From Nilaparvata lugens (Eukaryota; Arthropoda; Insecta; Hemiptera; Delphacidae): a DNA stretch of 64,000 nt. The notes beneath the pieces are model-generated. The model ran no database searches. It saw only the letters and a program-made list of their open reading frames with translations, and had not been told where the DNA came from. Position numbers and translations under genes: made by a program. Positions 45,901 through 49,796 of the stretch are shown here, one piece after another (position 1 is the stretch's first letter; each line of letters opens with the position of its first letter). Location: positions 33,874,017 to 33,938,016 of the forward strand of contig NC_052518.1 of assembly GCF_014356525.2 (NCBI RefSeq), in the 5' to 3' direction.

Positions 45901-47849
45901 ATGTCACGTGGATTGAAGGAGCGTTGTTTGTCACGTTGTTTGTTGATTGAAGGAAGATTCCATTTTACTATTTAAATAAATCATAATGTAATTTAATTAT
46001 CCACTTCGAGATTTACATAGTGATAATAAGTAGGAAATGGAATATATGACAAACACTTCAGTTGCTATGTAGGCCTACTGTATTGTACTCTGTAGTGTCT
46101 TATTTTTCACTAAAGTGATGAAGTATCAAAAAATACTATTATTCAGCATTGTAATGTATTATTTTCAATGTCATTTTTTTCTCTTTCTTTTCAATAATTC
46201 AAATTTTGTTATTATTTTAAATAAGTAGATAACTTAACTATTGTTTGTTTTTAATCATATTATTTGTATTATTTTTTTGTATTGTTATAATACATACTTG
46301 ATAGAGAGTTGAGTGTAAGAGAGGGTCGACTGCGACCTAACTTCGCTCTCTAAGAAAAACAAAGGCAGTCATTCTATTCTATTCATGTCACCATAATATA
46401 TATATATTAAAAAACAGATGACATCCAATTTATTAGAGCAAATGGAATGCCTTCATCTTCATGTGTAGGCAACACACCACACCAACCTTGTTCCTGTGAG
46501 ACTGAGCTTGTCTCTGTGACACTACACTTGTTCGAATGGGACTCTACCCCTCTTCTTGTTCCACTGACACTACTTGTTCCAGTGAAACAGACCTTGTCTC
46601 TGTGAGACTCACCTTGTCTCTGTGAGACTCACCTTGTCTCTGTGAGACTCAACTTGTCTCTGTGGGAACTTGTTCCTGTGAGACTGCCATTTATAAAACT
46701 ACTTGTTCCTATGAAACTTGTCTCTGTGACACTAATATCGTTCAAAAACACTACTTGTCTCTGTGAGAACTTGTCTCTGTGATACGGACCCCTTTTTAGA
46801 GGTGATGAGTAATAGAGATCATTTTTTTTTCAGTCTGCAAAAACAGCTTATTGAAGTATCATTCAGATTAAATGATTATAATTTATTAGTTGAAAGTCAC
46901 TTATCGATGATTCGAAACCCAGTTGTCCAATAGTCCACTAATCTTACTCAAGAAAGCAATGAGTCAGGGCTTTAAAAATGAACTTATCAACTCATAATGA
47001 ATTGAAATTTGTGTAGGGTTAATTACTGTTTTGACTGATTCACTTCAAATACCCAATTGTCCAAGTTGTAAGTAACAGTCCACATGAATGCTTTGTAAGT
47101 AATTACGATTACAAACATAATAATGAATATCAGATAGATATGAAAAAGATGAGCAAGATATATCACATTGAATATGTGTAATGAGGGGATGAGATCCTTT
47201 TCATGATTTGTCTCCAATGTGCATGAAAGATGAATGTCACATTTACAATTTTGTAATCTAGTTTGTCTCAATCTATAGGAGAGCTGTTGTAGTTTCATCT
47301 CTTTCAGATATCAGAAATATTAGGCCGCTCTACACGGCATGGATAGATATTATATATTCATCAATTGTTATTACTTATGTTACCGACTGCTCGCATCACT
47401 TCAGCTCCATCAGTCTGATAAACTCTGAAATTAACTGAAGTTTATAACTTATAGCAATTATTATCCCTATATATAAGACGGTTTCTGGAAAAGAAATGAA
47501 ATCCAATGCATCCATGAAATTAGTCAATTATGCGGTTTGAACCAAAACAAAGACTAAGGTGACATTTCTAAATTTTTCTGGTTCTATTTGTTGAAAATAA
47601 TATTGTTGTACGTAAACGCAACCAGTGTGAGCCGGCCTAATAGAGAACACAATGTGAATATCGTCTGCAAAAAATTACAAATTACTTACGTTGACCCAAG
47701 TTTGCTTCGGAAATCTTCTCTCGGATCACTCTACAAGCATCATACACTGATGTCGATGGATCAAATTGCATAGTTTTGATGACATTCTTTTCAACTATGC
47801 TAATTCGAAGAGATAGAGTCGCCATAGTGTCTGCTCGTCTATAATACTT
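4067..47849 (-). CDS. rhea: Talin, N-terminal 741 residues in 14 exons (gene continues past left edge)
   Basis: Talin is a cytoplasmic adaptor that binds the NPxY motif of beta-integrin tails through its FERM head and links to actin and vinculin through its helical rod. Joining the 14 exons listed separately gives 2,223 coding bases (741 codons) with no stop, and every splice phase matches. Domain order: F0 (about 1-85), F1 (86-205), F2 (206-311), F3 (312-405), linker (410-490), rod R1 (to about 650) and R2 (648-741). F3 has the run VRRW at 363-366, the position of the integrin-binding Arg/Trp pair known in other talins. The remaining rod and the C-terminal actin-binding module are outside the window to the left. 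Exons are 77-282 bases. Introns range from about 0.4 to 11.7 kb and hold nearly all the mobile elements. Identification is from recognised conserved talin sequence. Exon borders were set by reading the sequence by eye. Confidence 0.96.
4349..5468. other. Talin intron 13 with hairpin and MITE-like element
   Basis: AT-rich and featureless to about 5035. 5044-5116 forms an imperfect GC-rich hairpin (GCGTAATGCGCG paired with a copy ending GCATTACGCGCG). The adjacent element 5131-5417 is listed separately. Confidence 0.5.
5131..5417. mobile_element. MITE-like element with short inverted ends
   Basis: The ends ATTTTTTTCTACAACTGC (5131-5148) and GCAGTTGCAGAAAAATAT (5400-5417) are inverted copies matching at 16 of 18 positions. 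The interior contains two direct copies of CTGCGCATGCGCG (about 5268 and 5311) with flanking sequence. A related end is seen near 13853. The superfamily cannot be assigned. Confidence 0.45.
5469..5674 (-). CDS. rhea: Talin exon 13: residues 579-647 (rod R1)
   Basis: Reads PADKVDHTAVGAAITTITSN, LPEMSRGVRMLAALMDDDLS and on to AAEPEAKE, phase 0 before GTGATAAG. The TAVG.A.TTI.SNL.EMSRGV..LAAL run is diagnostic for talin R1. Confidence 0.95.
5675..6289. other. Talin intron 12
   Basis: Holds a fragment (about 5787-5826, containing GTAGACCTCACGCAGTTAT) of the dispersed repeat that is longer at 45056-45440. Otherwise no recognised feature. Confidence 0.5.
6290..6398 (-). CDS. rhea: Talin exon 12: residues 543-579 (rod R1)
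   Basis: Acceptor TTGTTGCAG, then ASLKWKETTLDTNKQNVSSQ and LAAMNAATAQVVTLTS, phase 1 at GTAAAC. Amphipathic helix of rod R1. Confidence 0.93.
6498..6626. repeat. Tandem duplication, unit of about 67 bp
   Basis: Two adjacent copies beginning TTTACCATTCAAACAATT and ending CGTCAAAAATTT differ at a handful of sites. Located in talin intron 11. Confidence 0.8.
6962..7021. repeat. Tandem duplication, 30-bp unit
   Basis: Two adjacent copies of GAAAGAGC(T/C)GTTTAAGTAC plus GGCTTTATTCC with one difference. It creates a repetitive plus-strand open frame (6852-7094) that is not considered a gene. Confidence 0.85.
7175..7318 (-). CDS. rhea: Talin exon 11: residues 495-542 (rod R1)
   Basis: Reads VQQTQVTSILSEPQQALLGT, then ISAGHQVITTVEKELITKAE and IPELGTDP, in frame to donor GTAAGG. 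This is the first helix pair of rod bundle R1 (the QQAL.GTI motif is shared with other talins). Confidence 0.94.
7319..8737. other. Talin intron 10, right after exon 11 on the plus map: no feature seen
   Basis: AT-rich intronic sequence. No ORF, tRNA or recognisable repeat was found apart from short AT runs. Confidence 0.5.
8738..8920 (-). mobile_element. tRNA-derived SINE copy 1
   Basis: Read on the minus strand it starts GCCGGCCAGGATAGCCGAG, has a polymerase III A box (TAGCCGAGACGAC) and a B box (GGTTCGAATCC), then a tRNA-unrelated body ending in GTGGGCATCATCCGCAATA and an A-rich tail. The head resembles a class II (Ser/Leu-type) tRNA. Related to copies at 22648 and 29694. Confidence 0.8.
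9040..9994 (+). mobile_element. Internally deleted mariner-like transposon with long inverted repeats
   Basis: TA target duplications (9038-9039 and 9995-9996) flank ends starting CGAGGGTCATTCAATAAGTA. The inverted match between the ends continues for about 200 bases and even includes the start of the transposase gene. The plus strand from 9204 reads MASPLENCTVEEQRAVIRFL, the helix-turn-helix start of a mariner transposase. Broken frames then give SVGTVHDI and YDETWIHHYEP with the first catalytic Asp. The rest of the DDE/D domain is missing. Not autonomous. Confidence 0.85.
9204..9780 (+). pseudogene. Mariner transposase remnant
   Basis: N-terminal EEQRAVIRFLVAEGEKSTKE is followed by frame shifts and a 61-bp tandem duplication (about 9403-9523, unit containing GAATCTCGAATTTATTCG). 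The DETWIHHYEP motif is at about 9727-9756. Sequence then runs directly into the inverted terminal repeat, so the two remaining catalytic acidic residues are absent. Confidence 0.75.
9997..10433. other. Intron 10 spacer: no feature seen
   Basis: AT-rich, no recognisable coding or repeat structure. Confidence 0.4.
10434..10843. mobile_element. Possible MITE related to 49039-49374
   Basis: Begins TGGCCACTAACGACCG and ends with the imperfect inverse CATCAGTGGCCA. The start shares GGCCACTAACGAC with the better defined element at 49039-49374. The interior is unrelated by eye. No clear target duplication. Confidence 0.3.
11200..12699 (-). mobile_element. 5'-truncated LINE with 12-bp target duplication
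   Basis: TAGTTAACAATT occurs at 11188-11199 and 12700-12711, directly bounding the element. Its 3' end (left side) is only about 16 bases past the stop codon and finishes in (AG)n, with no poly(A). A very short 3' UTR with a simple-repeat end is typical of RTE-like LINEs, but the clade is not proved. It is truncated before the RT fingers, with the endonuclease missing. Confidence 0.85.
11216..12699 (-). CDS. LINE reverse transcriptase, 5'-truncated but open to its stop
   Basis: About 494 residues open from the truncation point to the stop (TAA at 11218-11216). No genuine ATG exists at the start. RT blocks in order: LKERKAPGIDDIQGELLK, VPIPKK with EYRTLSLVSHASKI, EDQFGFRKGVGTRGAI, CIAFIDIEKAFDNVSW, QKGVQQGCALSPYLFNVYI, LRFADDIAVMAES (catalytic ADD), and VKEFNYLGSKITSDG. 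After the thumb comes KTYVWSTATYGSEAWTM, then a C-terminal RRAQLIGHIIRHD and MRGRPRLEYMKQLL. Open throughout, so a recent insertion, but unable to move on its own without its endonuclease. Confidence 0.88.
12712..13950. other. Intron 10 spacer: nothing recognised
   Basis: AT-rich. A short (TTTA)n stretch near 13676 and a MITE-like end (TTTTTCTGCAACTGC, about 13855) shared with 5131-5417 are the only items seen. Confidence 0.4.
13951..14205. repeat. Dispersed GC-rich repeat, A and B halves
   Basis: Half A (13951-14052) contains CACTTGGATGTAATGAGCTG, CATATGGAGGCCGAAA and GGCCCTAGGGC. Half B (14053-14205) contains GCACCTAGGGCCGAAAATGA and ends TTTTTCGCCACAC. A recurs inverted at 14922-15024 and direct at 42645-42775. 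B recurs inverted at 43970-44121. Probably non-autonomous transposon sequence. Confidence 0.7.
14366..15473. repeat. Large foldback (inverted repeat) structure
   Basis: Left arm 14366-14921 and right arm 15025-15473 are reverse complements, e.g. TATGTGGGAGGTTGAGTTTA at the left outer end against its inverse at 15455-15473. The 103-bp loop is an inverted copy of repeat half A. The left arm is longer because a unit of about 180 bp (from about 14535) is tandemly duplicated, containing AGAAGCATAAACTGATTCC. The right arm carries an expanded (TA)n. Likely a foldback-type transposon or an inverted duplication around one. Confidence 0.8.
15179..15239. repeat. (TA)n microsatellite
   Basis: About 30 uninterrupted TA units inside the right foldback arm. 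The left arm has only a short TATATATA at the same place. Confidence 0.95.
15474..18880. other. Intron 10 spacer: mostly featureless
   Basis: AT-rich with no credible gene. A partial tandem repeat of about 55 bp lies at 18118-18210 (unit TTTTATCATATTTTTCATTC). Nothing else is recognised. Confidence 0.4.
18887..18947. repeat. (GA)n microsatellite
   Basis: A long GA run broken by GATAGATA near its right end, 40 bases from talin exon 10. It generates spurious Ser/Leu minus-strand frames. Confidence 0.95.
18986..19074 (-). CDS. rhea: Talin exon 10: residues 465-494 (linker/start of rod)
   Basis: Reads AKPYGMGHAGAAQYTTISGQ then INIAHSPPT, phase 0 at GTAAGC. It joins the linker to the first rod bundle. 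The next exon is 11.7 kb away, across the largest intron in the window. Confidence 0.9.
19075..20424. other. Talin intron 9: no feature seen
   Basis: AT-rich. A small run of repeated CTGGGGAAT units lies at about 20100-20135. No mobile element is recognised. Confidence 0.4.
20425..20513 (-). CDS. rhea: Talin exon 9: residues 435-465 (linker)
   Basis: Reads ATILQHESSRVGKVNTESVA then KPAIMRAAD. Acceptor TTTTTTCGCAG, donor GTAAGC, phase 1. Linker sequence, less conserved than the head but in frame on both sides. Confidence 0.9.
21310..22290 (-). pseudogene. Degenerate LINE reverse transcriptase, 3' part
   Basis: Broken minus-strand frames give LNWKMHID, then FKLQYGVTLWGGTYYSSVKP (about 21840-21905) and near the end VWNKIKPTEEKLRSKHLLEK, the order found in the C-terminal part of CR1/jockey-type RT proteins. 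Many stops and shifts. Lies in talin intron 8, same direction as talin. Confidence 0.65.
22321..22397 (-). CDS. rhea: Talin exon 8: residues 410-435 (linker)
   Basis: A short exon reading KKSKDHFGIEGDEGSTMVED then SVAPL, with phase 2 at GTAAGT. The KKKxKDHFGxEGDEGSTM run after F3 is a conserved talin landmark and starts the flexible head-rod linker (calpain site in vertebrates). Confidence 0.94.
22648..22812 (-). mobile_element. tRNA-derived SINE copy 2
   Basis: Same family as 8738-8920 (shared CACGCACAAGC body and GGGGGCATCATCCACAATA end on the minus strand), but the B box is mutated (GGATTCGATG region), so it is older. Confidence 0.75.
22953..23140 (+). repeat. Dispersed repeat, left half (copy interrupted)
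   Basis: CCTACAGTTAC...GCACTGATTACAGAACGCAA...TTTTCCGCTCTAGTGCGGGA...CAGATTTGCAACATGGCAAC matches 44122-44300 closely. The matching right half lies at 24808-25022. The roughly 1.7 kb between them contains a LINE 3' end. Confidence 0.75.
23163..24146 (+). mobile_element. 5'-truncated LINE with (TTGAA)n tail
   Basis: Starts inside the RT C-terminal region (ORF 23193-23792) and ends with GAATTGAATTGAATTGAATT at 24125-24146 instead of poly(A). A related minus-strand copy is at 26360-27080. No clear target duplication. Confidence 0.8.
23193..23792 (+). pseudogene. LINE reverse transcriptase C-terminal fragment
   Basis: 199 residues, open, with KYLGVIIEQGFKWKKHIDYL, LQYGLVVWGGTFDTHVAPLF and RVQKMIIKTILNKPTIYPSM. 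This is the thumb and C-terminal part of a CR1/jockey-type RT. The catalytic core (including any YADD) is absent because of 5' truncation. Confidence 0.82.
24808..25022 (+). repeat. Dispersed repeat, right half
   Basis: GATGGATTTCAGCC, GGTAACTGTAGG, CGTGCGCAAAGTTCCTCTGC and the end GTTGCACAAATAACTATT match 44457-44663. The unit GGTAACTGTAGG is the inverse of CCTACAGTTAC at the left half, suggesting inverted ends internal to the repeat. Confidence 0.75.
25023..25698. other. End of talin intron 7 on the map: no feature seen
   Basis: AT-rich, no recognised element. Confidence 0.4.
25699..25956 (-). CDS. rhea: Talin exon 7: residues 324-409 (F3, integrin-binding PTB fold)
   Basis: Contains EKMKGKNKLVPRLLGVTKDS, VLRLDERTKEILKTWPLTTV, then RRW and FTLDFGDYSDQYYSVQT up to YIDIILKK. 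This is the phosphotyrosine-binding-like F3 module that binds the membrane-proximal NPxY of beta-integrin. The Arg-Trp pair sits at residues 365-366. Phase 0 at both ends. Donor GTGAAT. Confidence 0.96.
26360..27080 (-). pseudogene. Truncated LINE, minus strand, with (TTGAAA)n tail
   Basis: The left end CAATTTCAATTTCAATTTAT (26377-26396) is the simple-repeat tail of a minus-strand copy. Further right broken frames read YKFEVLTVRQLYVESVIKYL (about 26900-26970), closely resembling RVMTVRQMYVLSVIKYF in the LINE at 23193-23792, then IEPIKRQLIYLS. Same family, more decayed. Lies in talin intron 6. Confidence 0.7.
27336..27504 (-). CDS. rhea: Talin exon 6: residues 267-323 (F2/F3)
   Basis: Acceptor TTGTTTCAG, then LKEFLPQSYVKVKGIEKKIF, KHVGSSELEAKVLYTKTARS and YGVTFFLVK, finishing in phase 0 at GTTGGT. 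This covers the end of F2 and the first strands of F3. Confidence 0.95.
27505..27934. other. Talin intron 5: no feature seen
   Basis: Short AT-rich intron without recognisable insertion. Confidence 0.5.
27935..28205 (-). CDS. rhea: Talin exon 5: residues 177-267 (F1/F2)
   Basis: Reads VNWVDPSKTLREQGIDEGEP, then LLRRKFFFSDQNIDSRDPVQ and the helical F2 segment to KHKPPFLE. It ends in phase 2 at GTAAGA. With 271 bases it is the longest FERM exon. No stops or frame breaks are seen. Confidence 0.95.
28206..28774. other. Talin intron 4: no feature seen
   Basis: AT-rich intron without recognisable insertion. Confidence 0.5.
28775..28939 (-). CDS. rhea: Talin exon 4: residues 122-177 (F1)
   Basis: Begins ITNHDEYSLVRECAEDDLEN and continues through FGTLTLKRK to a basic, lysine-rich stretch ending KLKTDDE. 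The donor is GTATGT in phase 1. In F1 of other talins the loop between these segments is basic and contacts acidic phospholipids. The basic run here fits that role by inference. Confidence 0.94.
28940..29491. other. Talin intron 3: no feature seen
   Basis: AT-rich intron without recognisable insertion. Confidence 0.5.
29492..29621 (-). CDS. rhea: Talin exon 3: residues 79-122 (F0/F1)
   Basis: Acceptor TTTTCACAG, then DLLEYRKKMRTLKVRMLDGT and on to VVICTKIG, which is highly conserved among talins (start of F1). It ends in phase 1 at a GTTGGT donor, weaker than the others in the gene but required by the reading frame. Confidence 0.94.
29694..29868 (+). mobile_element. tRNA-derived SINE copy 3
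   Basis: Plus-strand copy: CTAGCCGAGACGAC (A box), GGGCTCGAATTCCG (mutated B box), ACCCACGCACAAGC and GTGAGCATCATCCTCAATA at the 3' end. Opposite orientation to the other two copies. 70 bases right of talin exon 3. Confidence 0.78.
29960..30840 (-). other. Unidentified coding-like remnant
   Basis: Less AT-rich than its surroundings. Minus-strand frames include MEIENDAQLDRTRYLSLS with a stop soon after, SDQDDKGPPEKQTSEKAIYC, and a 102-residue open frame (30613-30305) with PNQTLIEDTIYHQLLTANLL. Further on is ASKLYNRLLANVKRLNKKK. This may be a decayed mobile-element gene (gag/ORF1 type), but no family is recognised. Confidence 0.3.
30841..31640. other. Intron 2 spacer: nothing recognised
   Basis: AT-rich. 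The GC content rises at about 31560, likely the start of the LINE 5' UTR. Confidence 0.4.
31996..33528 (+). pseudogene. LINE ORF1: FLYWCH-type finger, coiled coil, SGNH-esterase-like domain, one stop
   Basis: MKLEETTTNTGNPAVLYKDY then IWRCLVKTCNVALRTE and PKHNHPP fits the FLYWCH zinc-finger pattern (W-x-C-x4-C...H-x-H). A TAG at 32266-32268 is the only break, and the frame reopens unchanged. Next comes a charged coiled-coil stretch (IIESLRKENLELNEKMNTM onward, about 32430-32720), a basic region, then an SGNH-like domain with VVIQGGTNDLARN (about 33144-33182) and SHGLHLNKLGKRF near the end (block V His). ORF1 proteins bind element RNA. The esterase is found in CR1-type ORF1. Confidence 0.75.
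33549..36337 (+). pseudogene. LINE ORF2: AP endonuclease and reverse transcriptase with frame shifts
   Basis: Endonuclease part (33549-34286): LHLNIQGFVRN, FICLNEHWLR (catalytic Glu), DRGGSAILIREGV, IIFAADFNINT. RT part in shifted frames: NYRPISILSAFSKLFEKA, KTQFGFIRGLSTESAVTK, GFMCDLSKAFDCVVHDIL, AGIPQGSILGPTLFIIYVND, then SQYADDTVFI with the catalytic YADD (35601-35612). The C-terminal part has SIIVWGNSSTPEKVFKVQKR. The open pieces (33549, 34511, 34663, 35432, 35562, 35957) lie in different frames, implying about five frame shifts, so it is inactive. Confidence 0.85.
36592..36617 (+). repeat. (AATCT)n 3' tail of the LINE
   Basis: About five AATCT units directly after ACATGATAAA. Replaces poly(A) as the end of the element. 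Confidence 0.85.
36850..37110 (-). pseudogene. LINE reverse transcriptase fragment, minus strand
   Basis: YPKQFGFRPRIPIGDAFFSF then MDEVLIQWMVELWHVG and, with a frame shift, DLSKAFDFV-like sequence: RT blocks 2-3 of a CR1/jockey-type LINE. Only this piece is recognisable. Confidence 0.65.
37111..38483. other. Talin intron 2, end next to exon 2: no feature seen
   Basis: AT-rich, no recognised element. Confidence 0.4.
38484..38581 (-). CDS. rhea: Talin exon 2: residues 46-78 (F0)
   Basis: Acceptor TTTTCACAG, two bases completing codon 46 (Pro), then KDYGLFLADEDVKKGVWLEP and on to LRNG, in phase 0 before the donor GTAAGT. This is the second half of F0. The GVWLE..R.LDYYIL core is typical of talin. 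It lies 9.1 kb from exon 1 and 8.9 kb from exon 3, in the most repeat-rich part of the gene. Confidence 0.93.
38888..39254 (+). mobile_element. Element made of ACAGAGACAAG-type motifs, copy 1
   Basis: About 11 irregularly spaced copies of CACAGAGACAAG or close variants (CACAGGAACAAG, CATAGAGACAAG), with AAATGGCAGTCTCAC and GAACGATATTAGTGTC between them. The flanks TTTTTAGGGG (left) and GTTGCCTACAT...CTCCATT...TAAATTGAATGTC (right) are shared with the inverted copy at 46408-46805. The shared ends show it is a discrete dispersed element, not a local microsatellite. No family recognised. Confidence 0.7.
39518..39622. repeat. Direct repeat, copy 1
   Basis: TGAATATTCTCGTTACCA...GAGGTCTACTGTTATCTGGA...CTCCTAATGTCAG...TGAGTAAGA, about 94% identical by eye to 40731-40830. 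Confidence 0.85.
39929..40094. mobile_element. MITE flanked by TA
   Basis: The ends AAGCTGCGTTAACAC and GTGTAAACGCAGCTT are inverted copies with one difference. TA at 39927-39928 and 40095-40096 is the apparent target duplication (Tc1/mariner type). 166 bp, non-coding. Confidence 0.75.
40097..40730. other. Intron 1 stretch: no gene recognised
   Basis: A 63-residue plus-strand frame (40098-40289) has no recognised similarity. (TAATG)n-like sequence lies at 40570-40588. Confidence 0.3.
40731..40830. repeat. Direct repeat, copy 2
   Basis: See 39518-39622. 1.2 kb downstream in the same orientation. Confidence 0.85.
41202..41313. repeat. Dispersed repeat with GCGTTTCGC / CACTTCGCTCGGTC, copy 1
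   Basis: CCGCGTTTCGCTGTAAATGC, GAAATGCAAAACCGTTGACT and ACCTCACTTCGCTCGGTCAA recur at 41810-41898 and 45596-45702 in the same orientation. Confidence 0.8.
41744..41898. repeat. Dispersed repeat with GCGTTTCGC, copy 2 (longer left part)
   Basis: Adds ATACGTTGACGCACAATTTG and ACCTGTTAAATTTCATTG upstream of GTCGCGTTTCGCCGTATATG. It lacks the right-hand CTCACTTCGCTCGG block. Confidence 0.75.
42366..42500. repeat. Purine-rich (GAA/GAAGAA) low-complexity tract
   Basis: Nearly pure A/G on the plus strand for about 130 bases. It creates an artefactual hydrophobic/Ser-rich minus-strand frame (42553-42269). Confidence 0.9.
42645..42775. repeat. Dispersed repeat half A, copy 3
   Basis: TTTTTCGCCACACTTGGATG, CATATGGAGGCCGAAA and GCCCTAGGGCTGTAAAATG, direct orientation relative to 13951-14052. 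Confidence 0.8.
43479..43571 (+). other. tRNA-like sequence (pseudo-tRNA or SINE head)
   Basis: TGGCCGAGAGTGTAAAGGCG is a good A box with a pairing D stem (GCC/GGC), and GGTTCGAACCT is a B box, with a class II-type variable region between and a run of T nine bases later. The acceptor stem does not pair (GGAGCAA against TCAGTGA) and the T stem is weak, so a working tRNA is unlikely. It differs from the SINE family at 8738. Confidence 0.45.
43970..44121. repeat. Dispersed repeat half B, inverted copy
   Basis: GTGTGGCGAAAAATAGCG through CTTTTCTAGTCCTCGG to TTTTCGGCCCTAGGTGCGAA matches the reverse complement of 14053-14205. Directly followed by the repeat at 44122. Confidence 0.8.
44122..44663 (+). 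repeat. Dispersed repeat, most complete copy (about 540 bp)
   Basis: Same family as 22953-23140 plus 24808-25022, with an uninterrupted middle. Starts CCTACAGTTACG, has GGTAACTGTAGG at 44508-44519, and ends GTTGCACAAATAACTATT. An open frame (44107-44451) passes through it but is not supported as a gene. Confidence 0.75.
45056..45440. repeat. Dispersed repeat with ATTGCATGC palindromes
   Basis: Begins AGTAGTTCTATGAACAGTAG, part of which recurs at 5787-5826. Carries two palindrome-rich units, CATGCGTCATTGCATGCAAT (45320-45339) and a near copy at 45390-45413, each followed by an AACAGCTGA/ACAGCTGA sequence. I believe this family is common in planthopper DNA, but this is from memory only. Confidence 0.6.
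45540..45702. repeat. Dispersed repeat with GCGTTTCGC, copy 3 (most complete)
   Basis: Contains both the left block (ATACGTCGAGGCACAATTTA) and the right block (CTCACTTCGCTCGGTCAAC) around TGCGTTTCGCCGTAATTGCG. Confidence 0.8.
46408..46805 (-). mobile_element. Element made of ACAGAGACAAG-type motifs, copy 2 (inverted)
   Basis: Minus-strand copy of 38888-39254. CTTGTCTCTGTG appears eight times exactly, plus about six variants such as CTTGTTCCTGTG. A local triplication (CTTGTCTCTGTGAGACTCAC repeated) makes it longer than copy 1. Both ends match copy 1. Confidence 0.7.
47690..47849 (-). CDS. rhea: Talin exon 1 (first coding exon): 5' UTR end and residues 1-45
   Basis: The acceptor TTGCAG is followed by 24 bases of 5' UTR and then ATG at 47825-47823. 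The peptide opens MATLSLRISIVEKNVIKTMQ and runs to residue 45, then one extra base (phase 1) before the donor GTAAGT (47689-47684). This is the start of the F0 ubiquitin-like subdomain. The ATG is chosen because talins begin with this short M-(A/S)-(T/L)-SL-type start and the upstream sequence is a splice acceptor. The acceptor means a non-coding exon lies further upstream, right of this point. Confidence 0.93.
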
Positions 47850-49038
47850 CTGCAACAAACAGACAAAAAGTTCATTTAATAATTTTAAAAATAAAAAAAT
47901 AAATCGTTGAGAATATTTAATATTTAATACTCATGTATTGCATTACTTCATCTGCGAATGTGATTGGAATAATAACTAGTTATATTTATGCACTACTCTG
48001 TCAATGCATTGATTCCTATAGGCAATTTATTATAATTTGAAATGATTTTTTTTTTTAATTTAAATTACTGCACAATAATCCATGATAAGGCATTGGGAAG
48101 AGTGTTTCTAGTTTTCAATTCAACATGGAAATTTTTATAGAGGATTAAGACATCGTTAAGAATTGGATCATTGTAATAAGTGGGTGAATGAATGGAAGGA
48201 TGATTAAATAATCAATTAATCAATTAATAAATAAATATAAGAGCGAATATCATTTATAAAATGGCTGCTGATAAGCCTTCGTGATAATTAATCACTAGAT
48301 GAATGATTCACATGATTAAGCATAACTTTTGTGATTTTATAAATCTATGCAAATATAATATAATTTAGAATGCATCAATCGCTCTTGCTGGGAATCAAAC
48401 TGAATCATGCCTGTAGGGTTTACTTGGCTAAACTCATGATTCATATATAAATAAGTGATAGTATTATGTTGAGACATGTGGAGAGAGAACAGTTCATTAG
48501 TTTGGCGGGATGCACTTAGTGAACGTCCAAACTCCAACACTCTACATCTAATTCTTTACAACTACCAAACATCCAATTTCAAGATTGAAATCTCGTGAAA
48601 TGAGATATGGATCTTCTCCAAAACCCAGTTCAGTCGGAATCTTCGTTTTCATTAATTAGACTGATTTGCAAGTTTTGCTACAAAACAATCAGACTGAGAC
48701 TGTTACTGTATCCCTAAACTTTGAAAAAAGATCCGTTGATGCCATCAAAACAAAACTATCAAATACATAGATATACGCGGTGTCATGACATACGGTACCT
48801 AATGCTCTACACCATTAACATACCTGAAACAACACTAAATACTAATGCTAATACTCTACCACTGTAATCGATAATGAAAAGGGAGATGATGAGAGATGAG
48901 TGAACCTACCGATTTATATGGGCTCCGAATCACTAGGAATCGGTTTTTCAACTCATGAATCATATTCAGAGGAGTAGGCTCAAGTGGTCACCCTTCCAAC
49001 TTGAGTAGCAGGCACATAATTTTCAATTATCTAAGGAG
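47850..49038. other. Region upstream of talin exon 1: no feature seen
   Basis: AT-rich intronic or upstream sequence. No recognised element. Confidence 0.4.
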
Positions 49039-49374
49039 GGCCACTAACGACAGGACAAGTGTGTCCTCGTTATTGTTGTGTTATATCAGCGAAAGGCTTT
49101 GAGCAACATTTTTGATGTTAAGTTTTTATATCTTCGACTTTTTGTTGTTTATATTTTATTCGCTGCTCTATTTGAGGTTGAATTATTTGTGGGTCATTTA
49201 TAACTATTAGTAATTTTCCAGTGATTTATTAATTGTTATTGGTTGTTTATCTCATGTTAGAAGCTGCTGTCGAACAGCTGTTTTTCGTTCGAAGCCTTTC
49301 GCGTGAATGTCTTTTTCGTTCGAAGACATGTCCGTTCACACATGCTCGACACACTTATCCTGTCGTTAGTGACC
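49039..49374. mobile_element. MITE with 27-bp terminal inverted repeats
   Basis: GGCCACTAACGACAGGACAA and the following seven bases (49039-49065) are matched at 25 of 27 positions by the inverse at 49348-49374. 336 bp, no ORF. The target duplication is not clear. Shares its first 13 bases with 10434-10843. Confidence 0.75.
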
Positions 49375-49796
49375 ACCTGAGAGATAGCTTATCAGCGCGA
49401 ACACTGAGTTAAACCGCTTCCCGACACTAATGCTTTGTAACCGTCATAAAAATGGAAAACAATATTATCAATTTCTTATTAAATGGACTTTGTTAAATTG
49501 GCGTGGAAAGTTCATTTCGAGCTTTATCACTTGAAATATTTTGATGTCTTTAATGAAAGAGAAAATTGTCCTTTTGATTTGTTGGGCAAACATGTTCCAT
49601 GTTTAAATAAGGTCTACATGATACAATAATAAATAAAAGTAGTATGTAATGAAATAAGTTAATGGATACCGGTACACACATAACACACAACAATAGTTTA
49701 ACATTTCAACAGCATTTGTATACAATGAAATAAAGTTATATTGATTATTGTTTGGTGTTTTACAACAGACTTCGTTCTGTTATTTGACTATTTGAC

